Shown one piece after another: positions 9,193 through 18,045 of a DNA stretch of 39,730 nucleotides. The stretch is from Leptolyngbyaceae cyanobacterium RU_5_1. GTDB taxonomy: Bacteria > Cyanobacteriota > Cyanobacteriia > Leptolyngbyales > Leptolyngbyaceae. The stretch covers positions 1 to 39,730 of the forward strand of contig JAAUSG010000018.1 of NCBI GenBank assembly GCA_012034055.1, read 5' to 3'. Below the pieces are notes generated by a model that saw only the letters and a list, made by a program, of their open reading frames with translations, ran no database searches and had not been told where the DNA came from. A program made the translations under genes and the position numbers. Position 1 is the first letter of the stretch. Each line of letters opens with the position of its first letter.

Positions 9193-10719
9193 TTGCTGTT
9201 GATCAAGGGGTTTGTTCCCAATTACTTGCTGCTAGTGTCTTCTTTGCTTTTGCTTGCGGCTCCGGCAGAGGCGTCTAAGCTGGAGTCCTGGAAGTTTGAC
9301 GCTAGCCAAAATCAGCTTGAATTTACAACCGATCAGGGAGTTCAACCTAAAGCTCAACTGGTTGCGGATCCAACGCGGCTGGTGATTGATTTGCCGGGTG
9401 TCGTTTTAGGGCGTCCAATGGTCAGCGAGTCGGTTGGTGGGCGGATTCAGGCGATTCGGATTGGGCAGCTCGATCGCGAAACGACGCGGCTGGTGATTGA
9501 GCTGGTACCGGGCTATACGCTCGACCCGAACCGGATTAAGTTTCGGGGCGTCACGGCTCGTCAATGGCTGATCCAGCTTCCAGCGCCCCAACCCATTGCA
9601 GGGGTTGCACCTCAGTTGCCGACCAGCAACCCATCCGCCGTCGTGGTTTCAACTGCACTGGGTAGCTCATCTGTGACAGCGCCAGCGCCGCCAACCCCGT
9701 CTAGTGTTGGGCGTTTCCAGCATTCTGCCCAGACGAATTTGGCGGCAGCTCAACTGGCTACCATTGAAGCCGTTGAACTTGACAACAGCGGCACCCAACT
9801 GGTGATTCGGGCAAATCAACCGGTCAGCTATACCAGTCGTTGGGACCGCTCCCTGTCCGCCTATCGGATCGAAATCACCCCAGCGCAGCTTGCAAAGCAG
9901 GTCAAAGGTCCTCAGTTGGACGCGAATAGCCCAATTCTGCAGCTCCGAGTACGTCAGGAAAATTCCCAAACGGTGGCAATTCTGGTACAACCAGCGTCCA
10001 GGGTTCAGGTTGGACAAGTCAGTCAGCTCAGTCAGCGAATTTTGGCGTTGCAGCTCCAACGTCCGCAACCAACTCAAACATCCCCTGTCAGGGCGATCGC
10101 TGCTATTCCCGCAGCCCCATCCTCCCCCTCCAATCCATTGCCTGCTCAGATTCCCCGTATGCCAGACGGTCGGCCGGTTGTGATCATCGATCCGGGGCAT
10201 GGTGGCCCTGATCCGGGGGCGATCGGGATCAGCGGTCTGCAGGAGAAGGGGATTGTTTTGGACATTGGCACCCGGGTTGCCGTGCTCCTCCAGCAGCAAG
10301 GTATCCAGGCGTTCTTAACCCGCAACGACGATCGCGATTTGGGGCTAGAACCCCGGGTACAAATGGCAGAGCAGGTGAATGCCGCCGTCTTCGTTAGCAT
10401 TCACGCGAACGCCATTAGCCTCAGCCGACCAGACGTAAATGGGTTGGAAACGTATTACTATCAGTCGGGTGAGGAGCTGGCGCGGATGATTCACCAAAGC
10501 ATTTTGCAAACAACAGGTGTTCAAGACAGACGGGTGCGAACCGCGCGATTTTATGTGCTGCGGCGAACCTCCATGCCGTCAGTTTTGGTTGAGGTTGGAT
10601 TTGTCACCGGTCAGGATGATGCGGCAAGATTATCCAATCCGTCCTACCGGAATCAGATGGCAGAAGCGATCGCGCGCGGAATTCTGCAGTACCTCTATCG
10701 AACCGCACAACAGAGGTAA
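9193..10719 (+). CDS. amiC: N-acetylmuramoyl-L-alanine amidase with AMIN domains (AmiC type)
   Basis: A secreted peptidoglycan amidase of 508 aa. Residues 1-27 form a signal peptide (YLLLVSSLLLLAAPAEA). Two AMIN domains follow (about 30-135 and 190-295), which target the enzyme to septa or the outer membrane. A proline-rich linker leads to an Amidase_3 catalytic domain (about 325-505). Zinc ligands are visible as H336 (DPGHGGPDPGA), E351 (GLQEKGIVLD) and H404 (FVSIHANA); the catalytic glutamate is E467 (VLVEVGFVT). In filamentous cyanobacteria AmiC enzymes split daughter-cell walls and drill septal nanopores. No ATG is available: an in-frame stop lies at 9184, and the TTG at 9193 with AGGGGCT about 8 nt upstream gives the complete signal peptide. 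murI follows on the same strand, so a wall-related pair is plausible. Confidence 0.93.
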   Translation: MLLIKGFVPNYLLLVSSLLLLAAPAEASKLESWKFDASQNQLEFTTDQGVQPKAQLVADPTRLVIDLPGVVLGRPMVSESVGGRIQAIRIGQLDRETTRLVIELVPGYTLDPNRIKFRGVTARQWLIQLPAPQPIAGVAPQLPTSNPSAVVVSTALGSSSVTAPAPPTPSSVGRFQHSAQTNLAAAQLATIEAVELDNSGTQLVIRANQPVSYTSRWDRSLSAYRIEITPAQLAKQVKGPQLDANSPILQLRVRQENSQTVAILVQPASRVQVGQVSQLSQRILALQLQRPQPTQTSPVRAIAAIPAAPSSPSNPLPAQIPRMPDGRPVVIIDPGHGGPDPGAIGISGLQEKGIVLDIGTRVAVLLQQQGIQAFLTRNDDRDLGLEPRVQMAEQVNAAVFVSIHANAISLSRPDVNGLETYYYQSGEELARMIHQSILQTTGVQDRRVRTARFYVLRRTSMPSVLVEVGFVTGQDDAARLSNPSYRNQMAEAIARGILQYLYRTAQQR

Positions 10720-10861
10720 GGTAGTGTGATGAGCGGTTGGTAATGGATAGTGGGGGTGGGTAATTGGCTGAATGTTCGATTACCGACTACCAATGACCCA
10801 TTACCTGGGTAAACCTAAGTTTAAAGTGTGTCAAGTGTTTTTCCAGTACGAGGTGTGTGGA

Positions 10862-11738
10862 GTGTTCAAAAATCAATATTCGGTTAGCAATGTGCTCAAG
10901 GGGAGTTCTCATCATTCAGCGCCAATTGGTTTGTTTGACAGTGGTTTGGGGGGGTTAACCGTGTTACGGGAGCTTTACCGGCAAGCGCCTCAAGAGTCAG
11001 TGCTGTATTTTGGCGACACGGCTCGGCTGCCCTACGGGACGCGATCGCCCGCCCCAAATCCTGCAGTTTTGCCGCGAAATCCTCACCTGGATGGTGGGTC
11101 GCGGCGTCAAGATGGTGGTGATGGCCTGCAATACCAGCTCTGCTCTGGCCCTGGAAACCGTCCGCTCGGAGTTCAATATTCCCATCATCGGGCTGATTCT
11201 GCCGGGGGCACGGGCGGCTGTTTTGCAAGGACAACGGATTGGCGTGATTGCCACCCCAGCAACTGTTGCCAGTGACGCCTATCGTCGCGCCATCCTGGAA
11301 GCCGACACGAATGTTCAGGTTTGGCAGGTTCCTTGTCCGGAGTTTGTTCCTTTAATTGAACAGAATCGGATTGAAGATCCCTATACCTTTGCCGTTACTC
11401 AGGGTTATCTGGAGCCGTTGCTCGAACAGAAGATCGATACGCTGGTTTACGGCTGCACGCATTATCCCTACCTTGCTCCTGTTCTGCGTCGCATTTTGCC
11501 GCCTGCAGTCAAGCTGGTGGATCCGGCCGTGCATGTCGTCTCGGCCGCCGTCCAGGAACTGGATTTGCTGGGGTTAAGGAGTGCGCGATCGCCCCAACCC
11601 ACCCGTTTCTGTGTCAGCGGCTCCCCCGCTACCTTCAATCGGTTGGCAACCCAATGGCTCGGCTACACCCCCATTTCAGAGCAGATCATCTTGCCTGAAT
11701 TGGCCTATCAGCCTGCTGCCTTAGAACGAGTTGAGTAG
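10862..11738 (+). CDS. murI: Glutamate racemase MurI, interrupted by a +1 frameshift
   Basis: MurI makes D-glutamate for peptidoglycan. The first frame gives [19 protein letters not shown] and [15 protein letters not shown], with the catalytic Cys region expected further on. The second frame, from about 11056, gives [18 protein letters not shown], then [15 protein letters not shown] with the first catalytic Cys, then [15 protein letters not shown] with the second, ending at 11738. The two parts join if one C is removed from the run at 11052-11055. Together they give about 290 aa, the usual length. The start is uncertain. The GTG at 10862 has GAGG 8 nt upstream; the longer frame from 10772 runs through a repeat-like spacer and is less likely. 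As murI is normally essential, the extra C is probably a sequence error. Confidence 0.9.
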
Positions 11739-11749
11739 TTTAGGCTCCT

Positions 11750-11896
11750 AGATCCCCGACTTCTTGGCGTATCCTCAATTGCTCAACAAACCCCAATTCA
11801 GAAGTCGGGGATCTAACACGCCTTCAATTCAGATCCCCGACTTCTTGATTGCACTTCTGAGTCTCGACAAAATCCAATTTAAGAAGTCGGGGATCT
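11750..11896. repeat. Four alternating copies of a 15-16-bp arm (two tandem hairpins)
   Basis: The arm AGATCCCCGACTTCTT occurs at 11750-11765 and 11831-11846 in direct orientation. Its complement AGAAGTCGGGGATCT occurs at 11800-11814, and AAGAAGTCGGGGATCT at 11881-11896. Arms 1/2 and 3/4 form perfect hairpins with 34-35-bp loops, and arms 2/3 can pair instead. The array starts 12 bp after the murI stop. There is no T-run, so it is not a classical terminator. Confidence 0.9.
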
Positions 11897-12032
11897 AAGC
11901 AGGTCATCGCCAGCAAAATTACGGCCAGAGATCTTTATATCTGGGCAGTGTGAAGTTGTGATGAATTGAATCACTACTGCTTTGCTCTGCCAGTAGAATT
12001 CATGTGGGTGTTGCGTCAGGGATTCTACAGAC

Positions 12033-14795
12033 ATGCGGCAGGGCAACAGGCAGAAGTTAGGATGGGCAACGGGTTTAGCAATCTGTGGGACGCTAGCGCA
12101 GCTTTTCGTAGACATCGCAGCCTTTCCCGTTCCTGCCCTTGCTCAAGTGGTTGCCGATCCGTCCCTTGGTACAACGGTGACTCCGAACGGCACGACGTAT
12201 GATATCACTGGCGGAACAACTGTCGGCAGCAGAAACCTGTTCCATAGCTTTGGTCGCTTTGACGTGCAATTCGGCGAAACTGCCAACTTTCTCAACGCTC
12301 CCACTATTGCCAACATCTTTGCCCGCATCACCGGCGGCACAGCATCTAACATCAATGGGCTGATTCAAGCCCAGGGAACCGCCAACCTGTTTCTCATGAA
12401 CCCCAGCGGCATCCTCTTCGGTTCCGGTGCCCAACTCAACATCGGCGGTTCCTTCGTTGCGACAACTGCCAACGCCATCCAATTTCCCGGCGGAGCAGAA
12501 TTCTCCCTGACTTCCCCAGTCACTCCCACCAATCCCCTCCTGACCGTCAACCCCTCCGCCTTTCTGTTCAATCAACTTAAAGCCGCATCCATTCAAAGTA
12601 ATTCAGCAAATTTAGAGGCTGAAGATGGGCAAAGCTTAGTGCTCCTGGGAGGGGACGTGACCTTAGATGACAGCCTTCTAAATTTAGAAAATGTTCTAGG
12701 AGGACGGGCAGAGTTAGGAGGATTGGCAGCCCCAGGGAAAGTTGATCTAGCAGTTGATGGCGGCATCTTCCGTTTGAGCTTTCCAAAAGATGTTTTGCGA
12801 AGTGATGTAATTCTTAGAGATGGGTCAGGAGTTAATGTCATTGCTGGAAGCGGAGGTAGCATTGCAGTCCATGCCCGAAACTTAACTGTTTCAAATGGAA
12901 GCTACCTCCTTGCTGGCGTAGGTTCAGGAGGAGCACCGAATAGTCAAGCAGGAGATATTACCCTTGATGCGACTGAGATCATTGAAGTTACCCGGACAAG
13001 CTTCATCGAAAATGGTGTCTATCGAAATGAGATCGGCAATAGTGGCAATATTTATGTCACAGCAGGTTCTCTCTCGATTACCGGTGGTGCATATTTAGCT
13101 ACCTTTGTCCTTGGGCAGGGTCAGGCGGGAGATGTGGTTATCAAGTCGGGCGATCGTGTTGCTGTAAAAGGCACTAGCCCTGATGGACAGTTCTTGAGCG
13201 GTGTCTTTAGTGTTCTATTGCAAGGAGCCACAGGAGATGCAGGAGACTTAACGATTGACACAAAGTACCTGATTGTTAGAGATGGAGCACAAGTCACTGC
13301 CACCACTTTCGGTAGAGGTAATGCAGGCAGTCTAACTGTTCGCGCTTCTGACTCTGTAGAACTCAGTGGGGAGCGTTCTACCGTAAATGGAGAGGTGGGA
13401 TTCCCAGGTGGTTTGTTTGCCCAAGTTGATTTGACAGGTACAGGACGTGGGGGAAACCTTACGATTGAAACAAGGCGTTTGAGTGTCAGCAATGGCAGTA
13501 AAGTCCAGGTGGCTACCTTTGGTGATGGGGATGCTGGAAACTTGTTCATTCGTGCCGATGAGATTGATGTTTTTGCAACTCGCCCTACCAGATTTACAAC
13601 TGCTATCAATGCGGGTGTTACGCGAGATCCTCGCACGGTTACACCTCCTAAAGGCAAGGGAGGCACTCTAACAATTGAAACTGGGCGATTAAGCGTCTGG
13701 AATACGCCTGAAGCAACAAGATTGGTCGAGGTGACAGTCAATACTGCAGGTGTAGGTAATGCTGGCACGCTGTTGCTCCAAGCTCGTGATTCAGTTGAAG
13801 TAACCGGAAACCTTAGTTCTATCAGTGCTAGAGTGCTTGGACAAGCCACAGGGCGGGGAGGAGACTTATTCGTCCAAACGAACCAATTGAATCTTAGAGA
13901 CGGTGGACAAATTTCAGCTTCCTCCCAAGGTGCTGGCGAAGCAGGGAACATCTTCATTCAAGCTAGACACTCAGTTAGGCTTGACAATCAATCTCAGATT
14001 GTTGCTGCCACCAGATCAGGTAACGGCGGTAATATCATCCTGGAAGCACAAGATTTAGTGTTACTACGTCGAGGCAGTCAAATCTCTACAACGGCTGGGA
14101 CTGCGCAGGTTGGAGGTGATGGCGGCAACATCACCATCAACGCACCCAGAGGCTTCATTGTCGGCGTGCAGAACGAAAACAGCGCTATTACGGCCAATGC
14201 CTTTACCGGCAGCGGCGGTAGGGTGACTATTACAGCGCAGGGCATTTATGGATTGCAGTTCCGTCCGCGTCTGACGCCTTTCAGCGACATCACCGCTAGC
14301 TCCGAGTTTGGCATCAGCGGCACCGTGACCCTCAACACGCCAGACGTTGACCCCAGTCGGGGATTGCAAGCCCTGCCCGTGACGCTGGTCGATCCATCTC
14401 AGCAGTTTTCTCAAGAGTGTGTTCCACGCGGACCCAAACGAGCCAGTTCGTTCGTGATCACCGGGCGCGGCGGCATTGCATCCAGCCCAACCGAAGTCTT
14501 GCAGGATGAGTCCGTTCTGGCAGATTGGGTGAGCTTGAGGGATGAGGGCGGAGGAATGAAGATGGAAGAGAGAGGAGAGAGAGGAGGTTCTTCCTCATCC
14601 TCCCCACCTCCCCCCACCTCCCCATCTCCCCACCTCCGTTCGGCTGATGCTCAGGGAAGCCCACTCCCTCCTACCCCAATCGTCGAAGCCCAGGGCTGGA
14701 TCGTTGAACCAGATGGAACAGTCGTTCTAGTCGCTGAACTGCCAACGGCAGCTCCCCACAGCCCACTGTTTGCGCCAATGGGTTGCCCTGATTGA
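12033..14795 (+). CDS. Two-partner-secretion exoprotein, filamentous haemagglutinin N-terminal family
   Basis: A 920-aa predicted exported beta-helix protein. An N-terminal signal peptide (LGWATGLAICGTLAQLF to about ALAQ at residue 38) is followed by a TPS domain (about 40-190) with GTTYDITGG, NLFHSFGRFDV and the hallmark LFLMNPSGILFGSGA. The middle consists of repeated degenerate blocks of the form GxGGNLTIET, LSVSNGSKV, AGNLFIRA, which fit a right-handed beta-helix stalk. The C-terminal part has ECVPRG followed by SSFVITGRGGIASSP, conserved in cyanobacterial members. Near residues 843-885 a tract encoding Glu/Arg/Gly, then Ser and Pro (nt about 14540-14635) is purine/pyrimidine-skewed repeat DNA inside the frame. 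No TpsB outer-membrane partner lies in the window. Function is probably a surface adhesin-like protein; the ligand is unknown. Confidence 0.88.
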   Translation: MRQGNRQKLGWATGLAICGTLAQLFVDIAAFPVPALAQVVADPSLGTTVTPNGTTYDITGGTTVGSRNLFHSFGRFDVQFGETANFLNAPTIANIFARITGGTASNINGLIQAQGTANLFLMNPSGILFGSGAQLNIGGSFVATTANAIQFPGGAEFSLTSPVTPTNPLLTVNPSAFLFNQLKAASIQSNSANLEAEDGQSLVLLGGDVTLDDSLLNLENVLGGRAELGGLAAPGKVDLAVDGGIFRLSFPKDVLRSDVILRDGSGVNVIAGSGGSIAVHARNLTVSNGSYLLAGVGSGGAPNSQAGDITLDATEIIEVTRTSFIENGVYRNEIGNSGNIYVTAGSLSITGGAYLATFVLGQGQAGDVVIKSGDRVAVKGTSPDGQFLSGVFSVLLQGATGDAGDLTIDTKYLIVRDGAQVTATTFGRGNAGSLTVRASDSVELSGERSTVNGEVGFPGGLFAQVDLTGTGRGGNLTIETRRLSVSNGSKVQVATFGDGDAGNLFIRADEIDVFATRPTRFTTAINAGVTRDPRTVTPPKGKGGTLTIETGRLSVWNTPEATRLVEVTVNTAGVGNAGTLLLQARDSVEVTGNLSSISARVLGQATGRGGDLFVQTNQLNLRDGGQISASSQGAGEAGNIFIQARHSVRLDNQSQIVAATRSGNGGNIILEAQDLVLLRRGSQISTTAGTAQVGGDGGNITINAPRGFIVGVQNENSAITANAFTGSGGRVTITAQGIYGLQFRPRLTPFSDITASSEFGISGTVTLNTPDVDPSRGLQALPVTLVDPSQQFSQECVPRGPKRASSFVITGRGGIASSPTEVLQDESVLADWVSLRDEGGGMKMEERGERGGSSSSSPPPPTSPSPHLRSADAQGSPLPPTPIVEAQGWIVEPDGTVVLVAELPTAAPHSPLFAPMGCPD

Positions 14796-14955
14796 GTATT
14801 CTCAAAATGAATAGTCACTACACGAATATCACTACACGACTTCATCACTTGATCTCCTCACCCTTCTATAGCAGTTTGCATCTCAATCAAGCACAGCCTG
14901 ACACCTGACACCTTTCGCAACGAGAATGTAATTCACTCAGTTGAAAATCGCTATA

Positions 14956-16677
14956 TCAAGCTGACCTCATAACTTGAGGGGGGCTTGTCTGCCACAGTTG
15001 CTCCAAACGATTCGCAGGCATGGTCAGATACAACACATCTCCTGCACTCAAGCAAACACTCAGCAGATCCCAGCCGTGGATGGTTTGGGATTTGGTCTCG
15101 ATGTAGAGTGGCACAAAATCAGACGACATGGCAGTATCCTGGACTCGTTTGCCACAAAACGGATGGCCCGGTGTAATCATGGTTGCCAGTGCGACCCAGA
15201 GGCTATCCGCCGTCATCCCATTGCCCAGTACCCGTCCACCCAGGGCAGCGGCTGCAAATGCTGGAGCGACTAGCTCTGCAGGGCTGAGTACGGCATCAAA
15301 ATCAAACACGAGTTGAGCCATCCAGGCAAATTCTGGGTCTTGATAGCGGACAATCACGGGCACTTTTGGATTCAGGCTTTTGGCATTCAGTGCTGTTTCC
15401 AAATTAACGGTGTCATTGCTGGTTACGGTGAGAAGGGCCTGAGCGTGTTCAAAGTTTGCGGCTTTGAGGGTGGCAGGCAGGGTGGCGTCGCCCTGAATGA
15501 CTGGAATCTTTTGCGATCGCACCGTGTTCAGAAATCGACACTGCGGATCGTGCTCAATGACGACCACCTCATGCCCACAACTGCACAGGTGGCTGACGAT
15601 TTGCACTCCCACCCCTCCCAATCCACAGACGATGAAATGTTGCCGTTGTGGAATGCGAGCGGCTTCCCAAAATCGGTCAAACCGAGTCCCCAGGATGAAG
15701 TCATTCAGGAGCGCATAGGAGAGACCCACGATCGCGGCTCCGATCAACATCGTGAACACGGTAAACAACTTGAGCGAATCGGGAGGTTTGCCAATTTGAA
15801 CTAAGCTGTCTCCAGCCCCTGTAATCATGCTGACTGAGAAGTAGAGGGCATCAACGGGGGAAATATTCAGGAAGGATGAAATGTAGACCAGGGTAGAAAT
15901 TAAAATCACCAACAGCAGTAGCAGGGCACTCCCCAGAAGAGCCTGACTATGCTGCCGCAAGTACTTTAACCCAGTGATCAGTTTTGCCAGCCGTTGGGAG
16001 AGCGATCGCTGTTGAGCCATTCGCACCGTTGGCTTGGTGCCAATAATTAAGCGATCGCCCACTTGCAGCGATCGCCCCTGCACCACTGCAGAGATCAGAT
16101 CATCGCGGCCGTGCATCGGTAAGTAGTAAATCAACATGCGATCGCGGTCTTCCCACAATTCGCTCAACTTGCGTCCTAGCCAGGCATGATTCTCATTAAT
16201 ATGAACCTGGTGGATGGGCCAGGTTTGGTTCGCCAATTTCAGTTGCCCGATCGCCGCACTCCCCAGTGCCGAAAACGCAAAAATGGGGGCGGCTAACGCT
16301 GCCACACTCATCGTGATATGGTCTGGCAGAGTTTGATCGAGCCGTTCACCCAGGCTGGTGTTGAACAGGCGGTTAATGATGCGAATGCGAGGATTCAGCA
16401 CACGGGCTTGCATCAAAATTGCCAGGTTTACTCCATCTTCGCTGTCGGTTAAGACCAGCGTTTGAGCATCCCGAATTCCAGCCTCTAGCAGCGTTTCGGC
16501 AGCCTGCAAGTCACCGATAATCACATCATCTCCTTCACCCGGAAGGGGACGGTTGTGAATCCCAACAACCATCGCTCCCTGCTGTTTCAATAACCGGAAA
16601 ATTTTGTGACCCGTTGGGTTCAAGCCACAAACAATAATTCGAGATTTCATGTCTAAGGACATTTCACTAACTAGCAA
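14956..16677 (-). CDS. Ion-channel-like protein with two TrkA-N/RCK modules flanking a 2TM pore region
   Basis: A 573-aa protein with an unusual order: an N-terminal Rossmann/TrkA-N domain (IIVCGLNPTGHKIFRLL), a TrkA-C-like segment (about 155-215), two membrane helices (about 245-270 and 303-327) flanking a pore loop, then a second TrkA-N domain (FIVCGLGGVGVQIVSHL, GDATL, TSNDTVNLETAL) and a second TrkA-C. The pore loop reads SVSMITGAGDSLVQIG; the canonical potassium filter TVGYGD is replaced by TGAGD at 286-290. RCK modules bind nucleotides or ions to gate the pore, so the protein probably is a membrane cation channel or a channel-derived sensor. Starts at 16677 or 16650 (MKSRIIVCG) are both possible; the latter places the Rossmann strand at the usual distance. 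The preceding 14796-14955 spacer shows nothing I can name. Confidence 0.85.
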   Translation of the reverse strand: MLVSEMSLDMKSRIIVCGLNPTGHKIFRLLKQQGAMVVGIHNRPLPGEGDDVIIGDLQAAETLLEAGIRDAQTLVLTDSEDGVNLAILMQARVLNPRIRIINRLFNTSLGERLDQTLPDHITMSVAALAAPIFAFSALGSAAIGQLKLANQTWPIHQVHINENHAWLGRKLSELWEDRDRMLIYYLPMHGRDDLISAVVQGRSLQVGDRLIIGTKPTVRMAQQRSLSQRLAKLITGLKYLRQHSQALLGSALLLLLVILISTLVYISSFLNISPVDALYFSVSMITGAGDSLVQIGKPPDSLKLFTVFTMLIGAAIVGLSYALLNDFILGTRFDRFWEAARIPQRQHFIVCGLGGVGVQIVSHLCSCGHEVVVIEHDPQCRFLNTVRSQKIPVIQGDATLPATLKAANFEHAQALLTVTSNDTVNLETALNAKSLNPKVPVIVRYQDPEFAWMAQLVFDFDAVLSPAELVAPAFAAAALGGRVLGNGMTADSLWVALATMITPGHPFCGKRVQDTAMSSDFVPLYIETKSQTIHGWDLLSVCLSAGDVLYLTMPANRLEQLWQTSPPQVMRSA

Positions 16678-16860
16678 TTGTGTGATCTAGATGACTCAAA
16701 CCATCATTCTCTGCCAGAGATGCTCACAGGACTGTAGCTGGAAACACCACAAAACTGCCAATCGAAAATCCAAAATTTTATCGGTTGGATCCTGGAACTC
16801 TATGTTGCGGTTGTGGTGTCTGGAATGGTATATGCCACAACACTACGCTGGAGAGTTTCT

Positions 16861-17829
16861 ATGAACGATCAGATTTCAAAACAGATTCAGCAACCGGAAA
16901 AATGGGTGCGATCGGCTGCGTTTCGTCGGCTTGTTTCAATCCTTGCCTTAACGGGAATGGTCTCGCTGGGATGGGGATTGATGCCAGTGCAAGGCCCGAT
17001 GCGGGCTAACGCCCAGGTTAATGCCAACGTCACAGAACTGCCATCGACACCCAACCCCATCAACCCTTCAATTAACCTGCTCAAGCAATCTGCCAAAGAT
17101 CCAACTGCCAAACTGCCGCCGTCTCTGGTTCGTACATTGCGCCAGCATCTCAGCAAGCAAACAGGCCTTTCTCCTGAAAAGCTGCGGATTGTGGAGGCGA
17201 ATCAGAAGAATTGGTCGGATGGGTGTTTGGAACTGGCAAAGCCGGATGAGTTTTGCACCCAGGCAATTGTGAAAGGCTGGCGGGTTGTGCTGTCGAACGG
17301 AACTCGACGCTGGGTTTACCGCACCAATGCAGAGGGCACCAGCTACCGTTTGGAGACATCGGCAAAACGCTCCAGTGGTTTACCCGATTTGGCTGTGGCT
17401 GAAAATGTCAGTTTTATGAAGTCAAACCGCATTCCGATGAATGAAATGCCACCTCGTTTGGCAAAAGAGATGGTGTTTCGAGCGATCGCCAGTGGTGGCT
17501 TCACCGGACGCACTTATCAAACGACGTTATTCAGCGATGGCAAGGTGATTCGAGAGTGGGTGCATCCTGATGGAACGCCAATGGCACCCGAAACTCATCG
17601 CATTCCAGTACAGCAAGTGCGTCAGTTTCAACAACTGCTGAAACAGCGCCAGCTTCATCGGTTTCATCAATTAGATTACCCAGCAACGTTGGGATCGGCT
17701 GACTTCACGACAGTGACTCTCTCCAGCCACATCAGTGTCGTTCGATATGCGGATACGATTCAAGATCAACTACCCGAAAATCTTCAAGCGGTCATCCGCG
17801 CCTGGAGCGAAATCGTTCGTCATAGCTAA
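16861..17829 (+). CDS. Exported protein of unknown function (cyanobacterial)
   Basis: About 322 aa from ATG 16861 (GGAGAG 7 nt upstream; an upstream in-frame ATG at 16813 is less well placed). A basic N-terminus is followed by a hydrophobic segment (LVSILALTGMVSLGWGLMPV) and a likely signal-peptidase site near ANAQ. The mature part contains NWSDGCLELAKPDEFC followed by KGWRVVLSNG and WVYRTNAEG, a small Trp/Cys module I have seen in other cyanobacterial exported proteins; two Cys could form a disulfide. The C-terminal half (MPPRLAKEMVFRAIASGGFTG, FSDGKVIREWVHPDGT, VRQFQQLLKQRQLHRF) resembles inhibitor- or lipoprotein-like periplasmic domains, but I cannot name it. The stop codon is directly joined by a copy of the 59-bp palindromic element. 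Confidence 0.75.
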   Translation: MNDQISKQIQQPEKWVRSAAFRRLVSILALTGMVSLGWGLMPVQGPMRANAQVNANVTELPSTPNPINPSINLLKQSAKDPTAKLPPSLVRTLRQHLSKQTGLSPEKLRIVEANQKNWSDGCLELAKPDEFCTQAIVKGWRVVLSNGTRRWVYRTNAEGTSYRLETSAKRSSGLPDLAVAENVSFMKSNRIPMNEMPPRLAKEMVFRAIASGGFTGRTYQTTLFSDGKVIREWVHPDGTPMAPETHRIPVQQVRQFQQLLKQRQLHRFHQLDYPATLGSADFTTVTLSSHISVVRYADTIQDQLPENLQAVIRAWSEIVRHS

Positions 17830-17830
17830 A

Positions 17831-17889
17831 CCATGTCCAGCTCGGAATCTGTAGCTTTCCCTTAAGAAAAACTCCAGGTCTTCAGGTTG
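17831..17889 (+). repeat. 59-bp palindromic element, copy A (degenerate right arm)
   Basis: It begins CCATGTCCAG right after the stop codon of the exported-protein gene and shares the core GGAATCTGTAGCTTTCCC, CTTAAGAAAAACTCCAGGTC with copies at 28338-28396 and 31553-31611. The right terminal repeat has decayed (CTTCAGGTTG). The rest of the 17890-18045 spacer shows only a small inverted repeat, listed separately. Confidence 0.85.
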
Positions 17890-18003
17890 AGAATCGGGAA
17901 AATGCAAAACAGGATGGGAAGACTATAGTTAATAGCTCTTTGCAAAGGTGGCATAAACCTTTTATGAATGTACGATTAGTCAATCGGGATATGCTACTTT
18001 CAG

Positions 18004-18029
18004 ATCAGAAGTGTATGCTGGTTTCTGAT
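18004..18029 (+). promoter_or_regulatory. Small inverted repeat in the leader of the cyclotransferase-like gene
   Basis: ATCAGAA (18004-18010) and TTCTGAT (18023-18029) form a perfect 7-bp inverted repeat with a 12-bp loop, 17 bp before the ATG at 18046. It could be an operator or a leader hairpin near the ribosome binding region. Nothing else supports either role. Confidence 0.25.
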
Positions 18030-18045
18030 TTGCCGTCCACGACGT

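Noticed and set aside
9667-10299. 210-codon minus-strand frame inside the amidase gene
   Set aside because: Antisense to the AMIN/amidase domain; no recognisable motif or ribosome binding site.
11010-11738. Separate gene starting at the second murI frame
   Set aside because: It lacks the conserved N-terminal strand and begins in nonsense until the junction at about 11056; it is the second part of murI.
11739-11900. Hairpins after murI as a Rho-independent terminator
   Set aside because: Loops of 34-35 bp and no T-run after the stems; four alternating arms fit a repeat array better.
13121-13957. 278-codon minus-strand frame inside the exoprotein gene
   Set aside because: A Ser/Pro/Val-rich antisense shadow of the repetitive beta-helix coding region.
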